Source: Caldilineaceae bacterium
Lineage (GTDB): Bacteria; Chloroflexota; Anaerolineae; Caldilineales; Caldilineaceae
Direction: 5' to 3'
DNA: 64,000 nucleotides
Assembly: GCA_022842065.1 (NCBI GenBank)
Contig: JALHQH010000004.1
Span: 1-64,000 of the forward strand
Notes under the pieces: generated by a model
Told to the model about the DNA's origin: nothing
Seen by the model: the letters and a program-made list of their open reading frames with translations, nothing else
Database searches by the model: none
Part shown: positions 9,038-17,792 of the stretch, one piece after another
How positions within the stretch are numbered: the first letter of the stretch is position 1
Layout of the letters: each line of letters starts with the position of its first letter
Program-made: the position numbers and the translations under genes

Positions 9038-10567
9038 ATGCTCGCCAAAGTACATAGCTGCGCCATCGTTGGGCTGGATGCAGAAACCATCCATGTCGAG
9101 ATTGATATTGCCAGTGGGCTAGAACGGGTGACGCTGGTGGGCCTGCCCGACACTGCTGTACGGGAGAGCAGTGAACGGGTGCGGGCCGCGATCACCAACA
9201 GTGGTTTCTTCTTTCCCCAGCACCGCCTTACCGTTAACCTGGCCCCCGCTGACCTGCGCAAGGAAGGGCCGGCCTATGACCTACCCATTGCCGTCGGGAT
9301 TCTCTGCGCCACCCGTCAACTGCTGGCCGACCTGGAGGATGCGCTCATTTTGGGAGAGCTCAGCTTGGATGGCGGCGTACGCCATGTCAACGGTGTGCTG
9401 CCGATGGCGAGTATGGCGAAGGCGATGGGCTATCGCCGCCTGTTTGTCCCGGCGAGTGATGCGCCCGAAGCCGCCTTGGTGGAGGGATTGGAAGTCTATG
9501 CGATTGAATCGCTGGCCAAGTTGGTGCAACATTTTACCAGCGGGCCGCGGCTGGTGCCTTTTGCCAATTCACTGCGCTTTGATGAAAACGCTGAGCAAGT
9601 CTTTATGGTCAGGTTTGAGGATGTCAAGGGGCAAGAACATGTAAAAAGGGCACTGGAAGTGGCGTGCGCCGGCGGCCATAATTGTCTAATGAAGGGGGTC
9701 CCAGGTGCAGGGAAAACCTTACTAGCACGTGCGCTACCCTCGATCCTTCCGCCGCTCACCCTCACCGAAGCATTAGACATCACCCGCATCTACTCGGTCG
9801 CCGACGCCCTGCCCGATGGCCAGCCCCTCGTGCGGACACGCCCCTTCCGTGCACCCCATCACACGATTAGCCACGCTGGCCTGGTCGGCGGTGGTCGCTT
9901 TCCCCGGCCAGGGGAAATTTCACTCGCTCATCGCGGCGTATTATTTCTCGATGAATTGCCGGAGTTCGGCTCGCGCAACCTAGAGACCCTGCGCCAACCG
10001 CTCGAAGATCGCATCGTCACCATCAGCCGTGCCAGTGGCTCCCTCACTTTTCCGGCCAACTTTGTCCTGGTAGCCGCATTGAATCCCTGCCCTTGTGGCT
10101 GGTACGGCGATGACCGCCATGAGTGCACCTGCTCGATGAGCATGGTCCAACGCTATCAAAAGCGCATCAGCGGTCCCCTGATGGATCGCATCGACATTCA
10201 CCTGGATGTGCAACGGGTGCCTTATCAAAAGCTGGAAGCGGCCGGCACCGGCGAACCCTCCACCGTGATTCGCGCACGGGTAGAAGCAGCGCGCAAACTC
10301 CAAGCCGCGCGCTTCGCGCCGCTCAACCGGCCCCATGTCCTCGTCAATGGCGATATGGGACCGGCGGAAGTGCAGCAGTTTTGTGAACTAGATGAAACGG
10401 GGAAAAGCCTGTTGCGCGCCGCCGTGCAACAGATGAACCTCAGTGCGCGCGCTTATCATCGCGTCCTCAAACTCAGTCGCACCATTGCTGACTTGGCGGG
10501 GGAGAAGCATATTCTGCCCGCGCACTTGGCGGAGGCGTTACAGTATCGACCGCGGGAGATTGGATAG
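9038..10567 (+). CDS. yifB: YifB-family Mg-chelatase-like AAA+ ATPase (ComM-like)
   Basis: A 509-residue, full-length member of the YifB/ComM family. The N-terminal ChlI/Lon-protease-like domain spans about residues 1-170. Walker A GVPGAGKTLLAR is near residue 219 and Walker B with sensor region GVLFLDELPEF near 304. A cysteine cluster, CPCGWYGDDRHECTC, lies near 351-365, followed by a C-terminal Mg_chelatase_C lid. The start MLAKVHS is the conserved N-terminus of the family. ComM is a DNA-branch-migration helicase acting in natural transformation, and YifB proteins are often annotated as magnesium chelatase subunits by homology. A truncated, partly diverged second copy lies 0.6 kb downstream beyond hicBA. 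Confidence 0.92.
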   Translation: MLAKVHSCAIVGLDAETIHVEIDIASGLERVTLVGLPDTAVRESSERVRAAITNSGFFFPQHRLTVNLAPADLRKEGPAYDLPIAVGILCATRQLLADLEDALILGELSLDGGVRHVNGVLPMASMAKAMGYRRLFVPASDAPEAALVEGLEVYAIESLAKLVQHFTSGPRLVPFANSLRFDENAEQVFMVRFEDVKGQEHVKRALEVACAGGHNCLMKGVPGAGKTLLARALPSILPPLTLTEALDITRIYSVADALPDGQPLVRTRPFRAPHHTISHAGLVGGGRFPRPGEISLAHRGVLFLDELPEFGSRNLETLRQPLEDRIVTISRASGSLTFPANFVLVAALNPCPCGWYGDDRHECTCSMSMVQRYQKRISGPLMDRIDIHLDVQRVPYQKLEAAGTGEPSTVIRARVEAARKLQAARFAPLNRPHVLVNGDMGPAEVQQFCELDETGKSLLRAAVQQMNLSARAYHRVLKLSRTIADLAGEKHILPAHLAEALQYRPREIG

Positions 10568-10570
10568 TAA

Positions 10571-10599
10571 TTGTTTGCACGCAATCGCTAAGGTATAAT
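10571..10599 (+). promoter_or_regulatory. Predicted sigma-70-type promoter of hicBA
   Basis: TTGTTT at 10571-10576 and a perfect TATAAT at 10594-10599 are separated by 17 bases. This is about 47 bases upstream of the hicB start codon and directly after the yifB stop. A GAGG ribosome-binding site precedes hicB. HicB proteins usually repress their own promoter, so this is the expected autoregulated site. That role is inferred. Confidence 0.6.
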
Positions 10600-10646
10600 T
10601 GAGCGCAGATAAGTCTGGATGGGGTAATGACGAGTGAGGTCTACAA

Positions 10647-10853
10647 ATGAACTTACAGGTCGAAATTGAACAGGAAGAAGATAATCGCTGGCTTGCCGAA
10701 ATCCCTGCCCTGCCTGGGGTGATGGCGTATGGACAAAGCGCGCAAGAAGCCATCGCACGGGCCAAGGCCCTGGCCTTGCGCGTCTTAGCGGATCGGTTGG
10801 AGCATGGGGAAAACGTGCCCGAGATGGTTGGGCTGTTTTCGGTGCCGGCATGA
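10647..10853 (+). CDS. hicB: HicB-family antitoxin
   Basis: 68 residues with the partial RNase H-like fold of HicB antitoxins. The strand pattern LQVEIEQEEDNRWLAEIPALPG and the helix containing QSAQEAIARAKALAL are family hallmarks. It lacks the C-terminal DNA-binding extension of longer HicB proteins, so any autoregulation may need the toxin complex. It overlaps hicA by four bases (ATGA). The gene order is antitoxin then toxin. The pair sits between the intact and the truncated yifB copies, which is consistent with insertion or rearrangement at this site. Confidence 0.88.
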   Translation: MNLQVEIEQEEDNRWLAEIPALPGVMAYGQSAQEAIARAKALALRVLADRLEHGENVPEMVGLFSVPA

Positions 10854-11062
10854 GTGATTGGCGGTCCGTCCGAGCGCGCCGGTTGTTAGCCGCTCTCCTC
10901 CGGATTGGCTGGAGCGTGAAACGCCAATCCGGCTCCCATCGCACGCTGGAACGTGCTGGCTGGCCCGATTTTGTCTTTGCCTTTCACGACAATGAAGAAA
11001 TTGGCCCACGGATGCTAGTACGTGTGGCTAAGCAGACTGGTCTAACCCCAGATGATTTATGA
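10850..11062 (+). CDS. hicA: HicA-family toxin (mRNA interferase)
   Basis: 70 residues with a double-stranded-RNA-binding-like fold. The active-site histidine lies in the motif RQSGSHRTL (about residues 25-33), and the C-terminal IGPRMLVRVAKQTGLT helix is typical. HicA cleaves mRNA during stress and is neutralised by direct HicB binding. It overlaps hicB by four bases, so expression is coupled. The sequence appears intact, with normal length and the catalytic His present, so the module may be functional. Confidence 0.9.
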   Translation: MSDWRSVRARRLLAALLRIGWSVKRQSGSHRTLERAGWPDFVFAFHDNEEIGPRMLVRVAKQTGLTPDDL

Positions 11063-11171
11063 TGATGTTGCAACCAGCGGCAGTTAGTTGCGGTTTGGAT
11101 AAAGGTCGTCCTAGCGCGTTTTCTGTTTCGGTACTCACTCAATTCTAGCGACCCTCACGCAAAGCAGTAGA

Positions 11172-11951
11172 ATATCACCCGCATCTACGCCGTAGCGGAC
11201 GCTCTGCTGGCAGGGTGTCCGTTTGTATGCAATTGCCCCTTCCGTGCCCCACACCATCAGCCGCGCCGGCTTGGTCGGCGGCCGTTTTCCGCGACCGGGC
11301 GAGATCTCCTTGTCGCACCGGGGCGTGCTTTTTCTAGATGAATTGCCGGAGTTCGGCTCGCGCAACCTAGAGACCCTGCGCCAACCACTCGAAGATCGCA
11401 TCGTCACCATCAGCCGTGCCAGTGGCTCCCTCACCTTTCCCGCCAACTTTGTGCTGGTGGCCGCTTTGAACCCCTGCCCTTGTGGCTGGTATGGCGATGA
11501 CCGCCACGAGTGTACCTGTTCGATGAGCATGGTGCAGCGCTACCAAAAGCGGATTAGTGGGCCACTGATGGATCGCATCGACATTCATCTGGAAGTCAAG
11601 CGTATTCCTTTCCAAAAGTTAACCGACCTTGAGCAGGGCGAACCTTCTGTCATCATCCGCAAGCGCGTGGAAGCAGCTCGCCAAATTCAGGCAGAAAGGT
11701 TCAAGCCACTCAATCGACCCCATGTCTTAGTGAATGGCGATATGGGTCCAGCAGAAGTACAAACATTTTGTCAATTGGATGAAACGGGTAAAAATTTGAT
11801 GCGGGCGGCAGTGCAACAAATGAATCTGAGTGCACGCGCCTATCATCGTGTGTTAAAACTTAGCCGTACGATTGCTGATTTAGCCCATGAACCCCAGATT
11901 CAGGTAAGCCATTTAGCCGAAGCGCTACAATACCGGCCTTCACAAATTTAG
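11172..11951 (+). pseudogene. 5'-truncated second copy of yifB
   Basis: Homology to yifB starts at 11172, equivalent to yifB residue about 247 (ITRIY). The N-terminal domain and Walker A are therefore missing. Near 11255 the segment encoding RAPHHTIS has lost bases and the frame shifts. Beyond this the frame stays open to the stop at 11951, keeping Walker B, the Cys cluster and the C-terminal lid. Identity to yifB is patchy: one block of about 90 bases (around 11340-11432 versus 9955-10047) is almost identical, whereas flanking sequence differs at many third positions. The fragment cannot encode an active ATPase. Confidence 0.85.
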
Positions 11952-12015
11952 TAGCAGTAGATCGCAACCGCTCAGGTTGGCACCCAAAAGCGGTTGTGAT
12001 TACTGTATATAGGTG

Positions 12016-12480
12016 TCAGATCTGAATGATGGGATTAGCAAAGTTAAGCATGCCAGTAAGTTGCAGTTGATGACGATCAACTGCTTCGACGCGGATCTGC
12101 AACATCTCTAATACTTCACGCTTTTGGACAATCTCTAACTGCTGTACTGCGGCTTGACCTTGCGCGGAAAGCTGTAGCAGTAGCGCTTCCTGCTCAGGTG
12201 TAATGGTAATTGATGGTAATTACGCGTCGACCTTTAGCTTTTCCGCGTTTAACTGTTTGCGCTTGTCGATGAGTAACTGTTTGCGCTCTTGCAGAATCTC
12301 ATGGGGATAGCCATCAAGAATGTCATCCAAAAGCAGCGTTAAGCGGCGCTCTGTATCCAACTTTGCCGTATGGATCGCATCAAGTTGGCGACTCAATTCT
12401 TCTAGTTCGGTCGCCATCCGCTGGCGTTGCTGGTCAATCTCTAGCCGCAAATACGCCGTGTTTGTCAGTAATGTTGCAAC
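12016..12480 (-). pseudogene. Serine-recombinase C-terminal remnant
   Basis: Read on the minus strand, this segment encodes a coiled-coil stretch (EELSRQLDAIHTAKLDTERR) followed by PEQEALLLQLSAQGQ and REVLEMLQIRVEAVD, then RHQLQLTGML. That pattern matches the coiled coil and terminal beta-segment of large serine recombinases/resolvases. The frame is continuous except for an in-frame TAA at 12220-12222. The catalytic domain is absent: upstream sequence is cut where the plus-strand FAD-oxidase fragment begins near 12480. It is probably a relic of a mobile element. Family assignment is from pattern memory and moderately sure. Confidence 0.55.
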
Positions 12481-14231
12481 TGCCGCTCGACCTCTCGACC
12501 TCCAGCCGCGCCACCATCGGCGGCATGATCGCCAACAATTCGGCGGGCACGCGCTCGATCATCTATGGCAAGACGATTGACTACGTCGAGGCGTTGACCG
12601 TACTGCTGGCCGATGGCACGGTCATTGAAATCGGTGCCCTGAACAGCGAGCAGCTTGCCGCCAAATGCACCCAACAAGATTTAGAGGGCGCCGCCTATCG
12701 CACGGTGCGCCAGCTGGCACTTGATCATGCCGACGAGATCGAGCAGCGCTACCCGAAGATCCAACGGCGCGTCGGCGGCTACAATCTCGATGAATTTGTG
12801 CCGGCCCGGATCACCCCGGAGCGCCCCTTCAACCTGGCGCGCATGTTGGTCGGCTCGGAAGGCACCCTTGGCATCACCCTGGCCGCCAAAATGCGCCTGG
12901 CCCCGCTGCCCAACCACAAAGTGCTCTGCGCGATCCACTTCACCAATCTGCTCGACGCGATGACCGCCACGCAGATCCACGATTACATCGAGACCTTTCA
13001 ACGCATCCTGGCTGCACACGAAATTAGCGCCGCGTTCTATGCCCATGCCTCGGTTGGCCTGCTGCATATTCGCCCGGTTGTCAACATGAAGACGGCAGAA
13101 GGGGTGCAGAAATTTGCGGCCATTGCCAACGAGGTCGCCGATCTCGTGCTCGAATATGGCGGTGCGCTCTCCGGGGAACATGGCGACGGCCTTGTGCGCG
13201 CGCCCTTCCAGGAGAAGATCTTTGGGCCGGTGATCTACAACGCCTTTTGCCAGGTCAAGGCCGCCTTCGACCCGACCGGCCTCTTCAACCCCGGCAAGAT
13301 TGTCCACGCGCCGCCGCTGACCAACGATCTGCGTTATGGCAACGGCTATGCGCCCCGTGAAATTGCCACCGCCTTTGATTTCTCTGACTTTGGCGGCTTT
13401 CAGCGGGCGGCCGAACAGTGCAGCGGTGTGGGAGCCTGCCGCAAAACGTTGACCGGGACGATGTGCCCCTCGTACATGGCGACGCGCGACGAGATGCATT
13501 CGACCCGCGGTCGCGCCACCGCGCTGCGTTTGGCGGCAGAAGGGGCGCACGTCATCATCGTCGACAACAATGCCACGTTGGCCCACCAGACGTTGGAACA
13601 GATTACCGAGACCGGCGGCGTGGCAAGTTTCCTGGAAGCCAATTTGGCGGACGACGCCGAGGTCATGGCAATTGGTAACGCCGTTGCCGAGCAAGTTCCG
13701 GCCCTGCATATTCTCGTGAACAACGCGGCCATCTTGCGAGCCGGCACGATTGAAGATGGCGCTTGGTTAGCCAACTGGGAACCAGAAACCCGGATCGGCT
13801 TGCGCGGCTGGGTGTTGATGACACAGGTGCTGCTGCCGCTGCTCAAGCAAGAGGGGGGCGCGATTGTCAATGTTTCCTCGGAAGGTGGATTTCTGGGGCG
13901 ACCGCGCCAAGTGGTGTACGATGCAATCAAGGCGGCGCTGGTCTCTGTGACCAAGACGATGGCCTATGAGTTTGTAGATTATGGCATCCGGGTCACTGCA
14001 GTTGCACCGGGGTGGGTGATCACCGAGATGCACTTTGCCAATCATCCAGACCCGGTCGCACGCAAGCAGGAGTTGGAATCGACCGCCATCACGTCATGTA
14101 TTATGAAACGCCGGGCGCAGCCTGACGAGATTGCGAGCGTTATCGCCTTTCTGCTCAGCAACGATGCTTCCTACATGACCGGGACGACACTCCACGTAGA
14201 TGGTGGACGCATGGGCATGAGCGTGAAATAG
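12480..14231 (+). pseudogene. In-frame chimera: FAD-linked oxidase fragment joined to a headless short-chain dehydrogenase
   Basis: The first part (about 12480-13515) encodes the central and C-terminal portions of a GlcD/DLD-type FAD-linked oxidase: ATIGGMIANNSAG, a GSEGTLGI motif, SGEHGDGLVR, and the start of the Fe-S domain with CSGVGACRKTLTGTMCPSY and HSTRGRA. From ATALRLAAEGAHVIIVD onward the same frame is a classical SDR (NVSSEGG, catalytic YDAIK, C-terminal TGTTLHVDGG). The oxidase lacks its N-terminal FAD-binding part and most of the Fe-S domain. The SDR lacks its TGxxxGIG cofactor motif. No credible start codon exists. Both normal proteins have GRA-x-ALRLA near the junction, so recombination at microhomology is likely. 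A functional product is improbable. Confidence 0.8.
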
Positions 14232-14401
14232 GCGGTGACGTGGCTGAAAAGCCCTGCGTGAAGAAATGGCGAGTCCCAGCGGCAAGCTGCGATTTCATAT
14301 CTTCTCAGCACTGGCTGAGTTTGACGCGATCTCATCTTGCGCCGCCGTCGTCAAACCCAGCCTTGATCTGCCTACTTTGCCGAAATTTTGAGCTTCGCTA
14401 C

Positions 14402-17400
14402 CTAAGGGCCATCCATCACCAGAGGGATGTACAGATGCGTCTCTGAATCTGAGGTATCCATCAACTGCGTGACAATGGTTGCGCGCCCCCCGGTAGCTTC
14501 GGCGAAGGATTTTACACCTAGAAAACCTGTTGGCTGCTCAAAGTGCCGTGACCAAATATTCATGAATTCCAGTTCAGAGGGAGTAAGCAGCCGCCGTGAT
14601 AGCACAACGACGGCTGTGCGAAACGTTTTGGGAGCATCCACAGCGTTGGGTACACGCGCACCGCCTAGCTCTTGCATGATCTCCTCAATCGTCACGGTTT
14701 TGATGCCGTTGGCACGAAAAGTAACTTTGCCTGCCACGCTGTCGTCCAGCGATTGACAATCTACCTCAATCGGGATCGTAATGGGAGGAACCTCGCTGGC
14801 CTCGATGATCCCCGCCAGATATAACTCAAGTGGGACAAAGGCCACCGTATCACCAAAATTGGCACTCATGCCAAAATCGTCCACCGTATAGGTCCCATCT
14901 CCGTTATTGACCAAAGTCGTTGGATCGAAGCCTCCCAACTGGCCTTTGCCTACACCAGCAACGCCCCAATGACTGCGGCCACCAACGCACTGGCTAAAGC
15001 CAAGTTCCGATAATCCATTCACCGCCCAGGAATGAATAAATTCGTGCAGGTTCGGCCCACCCCCAAAGGCGAGCAAATTGACACCGCGCAATCTGCCCTG
15101 GCTGCCAAACTCATTTGTAGAGTCGAACAGCGGTTGGCCAATGTTTTCGATGTCATTCTTAACCCCTATATGCATGCCTGCCGGACGACCGAGAAGATTC
15201 TCGTCGGCAAAGAAAAAGAGAAAGTCATAGTCATCTTCAAAGAAGGAGTAGAAGCGTTTGGTCACGTCGGACGTTGGGTCTTCCATTAGCCCAATCACCA
15301 GCTCCCCATCGACTAGATTCGCGACATGGCCGGTCATTTGTAGGTCAGGCGCGACCGTCTTGGGTGTCGAGACGAGGCCACTCCGGATCACCATCAGCGG
15401 AATCCCTAAAAAGGGAGCTGTGCGTGCTAGCGACTCGGTTTGCCCGCCACGCCTCACATTAATTGCCTCGACGAATAGGCCGAAACCCCGATTGATTGTC
15501 GGTATATCGGAGGTAAACCCACCACGCGTCCATATTCCATCCCCTGCAATGCGGTCGTCATGTGTTCCATCGTCATAGAGTTGCACCTCCTCGCCGGAAG
15601 TGAGTTCCACAGAGTCCAGAAACATCCCGTTACCCAAGTAGTAGAAGTCGTCAAACCATGCCGATTCCACCGGACTCTTTCCTGTTAGAAGCACTTCAAT
15701 TCGGGACGATTCCTGGTTATCATTGCGAATCGCATAGGGATAAAACTTGCCACACGCCATCTGTACAGTGCTCGCCGCATCCGCGTGATCGGCGGTACCG
15801 TTGCCGTTTGAGTCAACGAGATTATTCTCCAGCGCATCGAGGATTCCGTCACCGTCGCCATCAGCCGGTTGGCTTATCTCGCCAATCTCAACACCATCAG
15901 CAATCATATCGCAATCGCTGTCAATGTTTTCCGGATCCGTCCCAAGAGAAATTTCTACATCATTGGGCACACCATCTGAATCCAGATCGTTTGGGTCAAA
16001 GATATCGTTATCAACAATCGTGATCAGGATCGGACCCTGCTCGACAATCGCAGCATTGGTCGAAGGATTACGCAGGATCACGCGCAACGTTTCAGCTTCC
16101 TCGATTGCCGTATCATCTACAATCGTCACCGCAAAAGTTGCGACTGTCTCATTGGGGCCAAAGGTCAGCGTGCCAGTGACGGGCGTGTAATCGTTGCCAG
16201 GGGTCGCCGTCTCGCCTTCAAGCGCATACTCCACGGTGACTTCCTCGCTGGTGGGATGGGTACGCAGCACAGTGATCTCAATACTTCCACTATCCTCCGT
16301 CACCGTATAAGCGCTTTCTTGCACCTTGATCCCTTGTGCCAACGTAATTGAACTGGTCGTCGAAAACGTCTGCCCGCTGCTAAAGCTGGTGGTGGTAACA
16401 TACGCATACGTACCTGGCCCACCGGTCACGCGTAGATCCCAGGAGACTTGCGTGGTCGCGGATGGGCCTAAATTGCCAATTTCCTGTACCAATTGATTAG
16501 CTTGATTGACTTGATTGACTTGATTGACTTGATTGACTTGATTGACTGAGGCAGTTGTCGCTTGCGCGGCCACTTCAAGCCCTGGCGGCAAGGCAATTGT
16601 CACCGTGCCATTTGCATAGGGTGCATCCGTTGCATTGTTGATCCAGGAGACAGAGTCAAAGCTGGTGTCATCTACCAGGATGACAGGCGCGTCTGTCCAA
16701 AAGTCACCGCCGCCCTGGGGTGCCAAGCCATAGCCAAACGTAAAGCGCCGCTGCGCCAAAGCTTGGGCGGAATCCAACAATTGGTCACTCCAGTAGAGTG
16801 CAATGGCACTGTCTTCATTTACCCCAGACAGCTCTTCCGGATAATCCCACAGCAATCTCGGATCGAAGGTACCATTATGATCATCCTGTTGATAGATTTC
16901 GTTCCAATCGGCGAGGAGAAAGCGGTCGGGGTTCGGGTGGTTTTCGGTTGGCCCTGTGTGCAAGATTTGACCCATTGCCTGGAGCGAACCGGGTACAGAT
17001 TGGGGGTCTTCAAAGACTCGGAAAAAGGGGGGAATCGTCGCCCCAGAGAAGTTTTGTTCTTGATTGATGTTGCCAATTCCAGGGATATAGAATGAGGTTT
17101 GGTCGTTGTCGCCGATCATTGTATCGAGCATCAAACGTACCCCGACCCGCCCAGAAGTCAACGCTTGCTCGCATTCACCGGGAAAACGCGACTGTGCGGT
17201 TCGCGCGCTGTATTCTATGCGAACCATGTCCGCACGACCTGTATACGGATTCCGCATAAAAGCGAGTGACTGCGTAATGACAAATTCACAACTGCTAGCG
17301 ACCAACCACACAGTAGTAATCTCATCGTCATCAATCTGCTGGCTATGCGGGCTGAGAGATTGATCATTGTTGCCGAAATAGTTCCAATCCTCTAGGGAAG

Positions 17401-17722
17401 ACTTAGAATGGCGAAAGGTTGTGAATGAGCTAAAACCTATCTCGCCTACTTCATTCTTATAAATCAGTCGCCTATTTTCATCCCCTTCAATAGAGGGGTC
17501 GCCGCCGGTTGTCAAAATGATAAACTGACCCCGTTCGTTGACTTCAACCTTGAGAAACTCATTCTCAATCGAACCCACTACGCCGGTTGCTTCAGCTTCT
17601 GACGCAGCCGACGGCAATGGGGAAGCTGGTAGCTTCGGCTGGGCAAATACCGGCGAGACAAATGCCAACACGAAGAATAACAGCGCGCATGCACTGATGA
17701 GCCGAGCTAGAGATAGCTTCAT
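14402..17722 (-). CDS. Giant exported protein with Calx-beta, thrombospondin-3-type repeats and an HEXXH motif
   Basis: About 1106 residues. The start MKLSLARL (17722) gives a clean signal peptide ending near VSPVFAQ; an upstream Met at 17746 is possible. An all-beta N-terminal part is followed by a VNQ tandem repeat (about residues 393-407) and a Calx-beta domain (about 480-570, ending VDDTAIEEAETLRV). Asp-rich calcium-binding thrombospondin-3-like repeats follow (DLDSDGVPNDVE, DGDGDGILDALE; about 590-650). Further on, PNLHEFIHSW (His near 892) is an HEXXH zinc-peptidase signature, with SHWG about 20 residues later as a possible third ligand region. The C-terminus is LYIPLVMDGP, a variant of the YLPLI tail. 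It is probably a secreted or surface metallopeptidase-like protein. Activity is not established. Confidence 0.75.
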   Translation of the reverse strand: MKLSLARLISACALLFFVLAFVSPVFAQPKLPASPLPSAASEAEATGVVGSIENEFLKVEVNERGQFIILTTGGDPSIEGDENRRLIYKNEVGEIGFSSFTTFRHSKSSLEDWNYFGNNDQSLSPHSQQIDDDEITTVWLVASSCEFVITQSLAFMRNPYTGRADMVRIEYSARTAQSRFPGECEQALTSGRVGVRLMLDTMIGDNDQTSFYIPGIGNINQEQNFSGATIPPFFRVFEDPQSVPGSLQAMGQILHTGPTENHPNPDRFLLADWNEIYQQDDHNGTFDPRLLWDYPEELSGVNEDSAIALYWSDQLLDSAQALAQRRFTFGYGLAPQGGGDFWTDAPVILVDDTSFDSVSWINNATDAPYANGTVTIALPPGLEVAAQATTASVNQVNQVNQVNQVNQANQLVQEIGNLGPSATTQVSWDLRVTGGPGTYAYVTTTSFSSGQTFSTTSSITLAQGIKVQESAYTVTEDSGSIEITVLRTHPTSEEVTVEYALEGETATPGNDYTPVTGTLTFGPNETVATFAVTIVDDTAIEEAETLRVILRNPSTNAAIVEQGPILITIVDNDIFDPNDLDSDGVPNDVEISLGTDPENIDSDCDMIADGVEIGEISQPADGDGDGILDALENNLVDSNGNGTADHADAASTVQMACGKFYPYAIRNDNQESSRIEVLLTGKSPVESAWFDDFYYLGNGMFLDSVELTSGEEVQLYDDGTHDDRIAGDGIWTRGGFTSDIPTINRGFGLFVEAINVRRGGQTESLARTAPFLGIPLMVIRSGLVSTPKTVAPDLQMTGHVANLVDGELVIGLMEDPTSDVTKRFYSFFEDDYDFLFFFADENLLGRPAGMHIGVKNDIENIGQPLFDSTNEFGSQGRLRGVNLLAFGGGPNLHEFIHSWAVNGLSELGFSQCVGGRSHWGVAGVGKGQLGGFDPTTLVNNGDGTYTVDDFGMSANFGDTVAFVPLELYLAGIIEASEVPPITIPIEVDCQSLDDSVAGKVTFRANGIKTVTIEEIMQELGGARVPNAVDAPKTFRTAVVVLSRRLLTPSELEFMNIWSRHFEQPTGFLGVKSFAEATGGRATIVTQLMDTSDSETHLYIPLVMDGP
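16501..16545. repeat. 9-bp tandem repeat encoding VNQ
   Basis: Five exact copies of cttgattga lie inside the gene of the giant exported protein and keep the reading frame, giving VNQ repeats on the minus strand. The unit is likely prone to slippage in multiples of three residues and may vary in length between strains. Confidence 0.9.
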
Positions 17723-17792
17723 AAAAGTCCTCGGTAAAACATGCATCTCTCCTTTGCCGATTGGGACGCTTTCGCCTGATCGGCTGATTGCC

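Noticed and set aside
12681..13709. 342-codon minus-strand frame opposite the oxidase-SDR chimera
   Set aside because: The codon pattern and motifs belong to the plus strand (GSEGTLGI, YDAIK). The minus frame shows no conserved domain.
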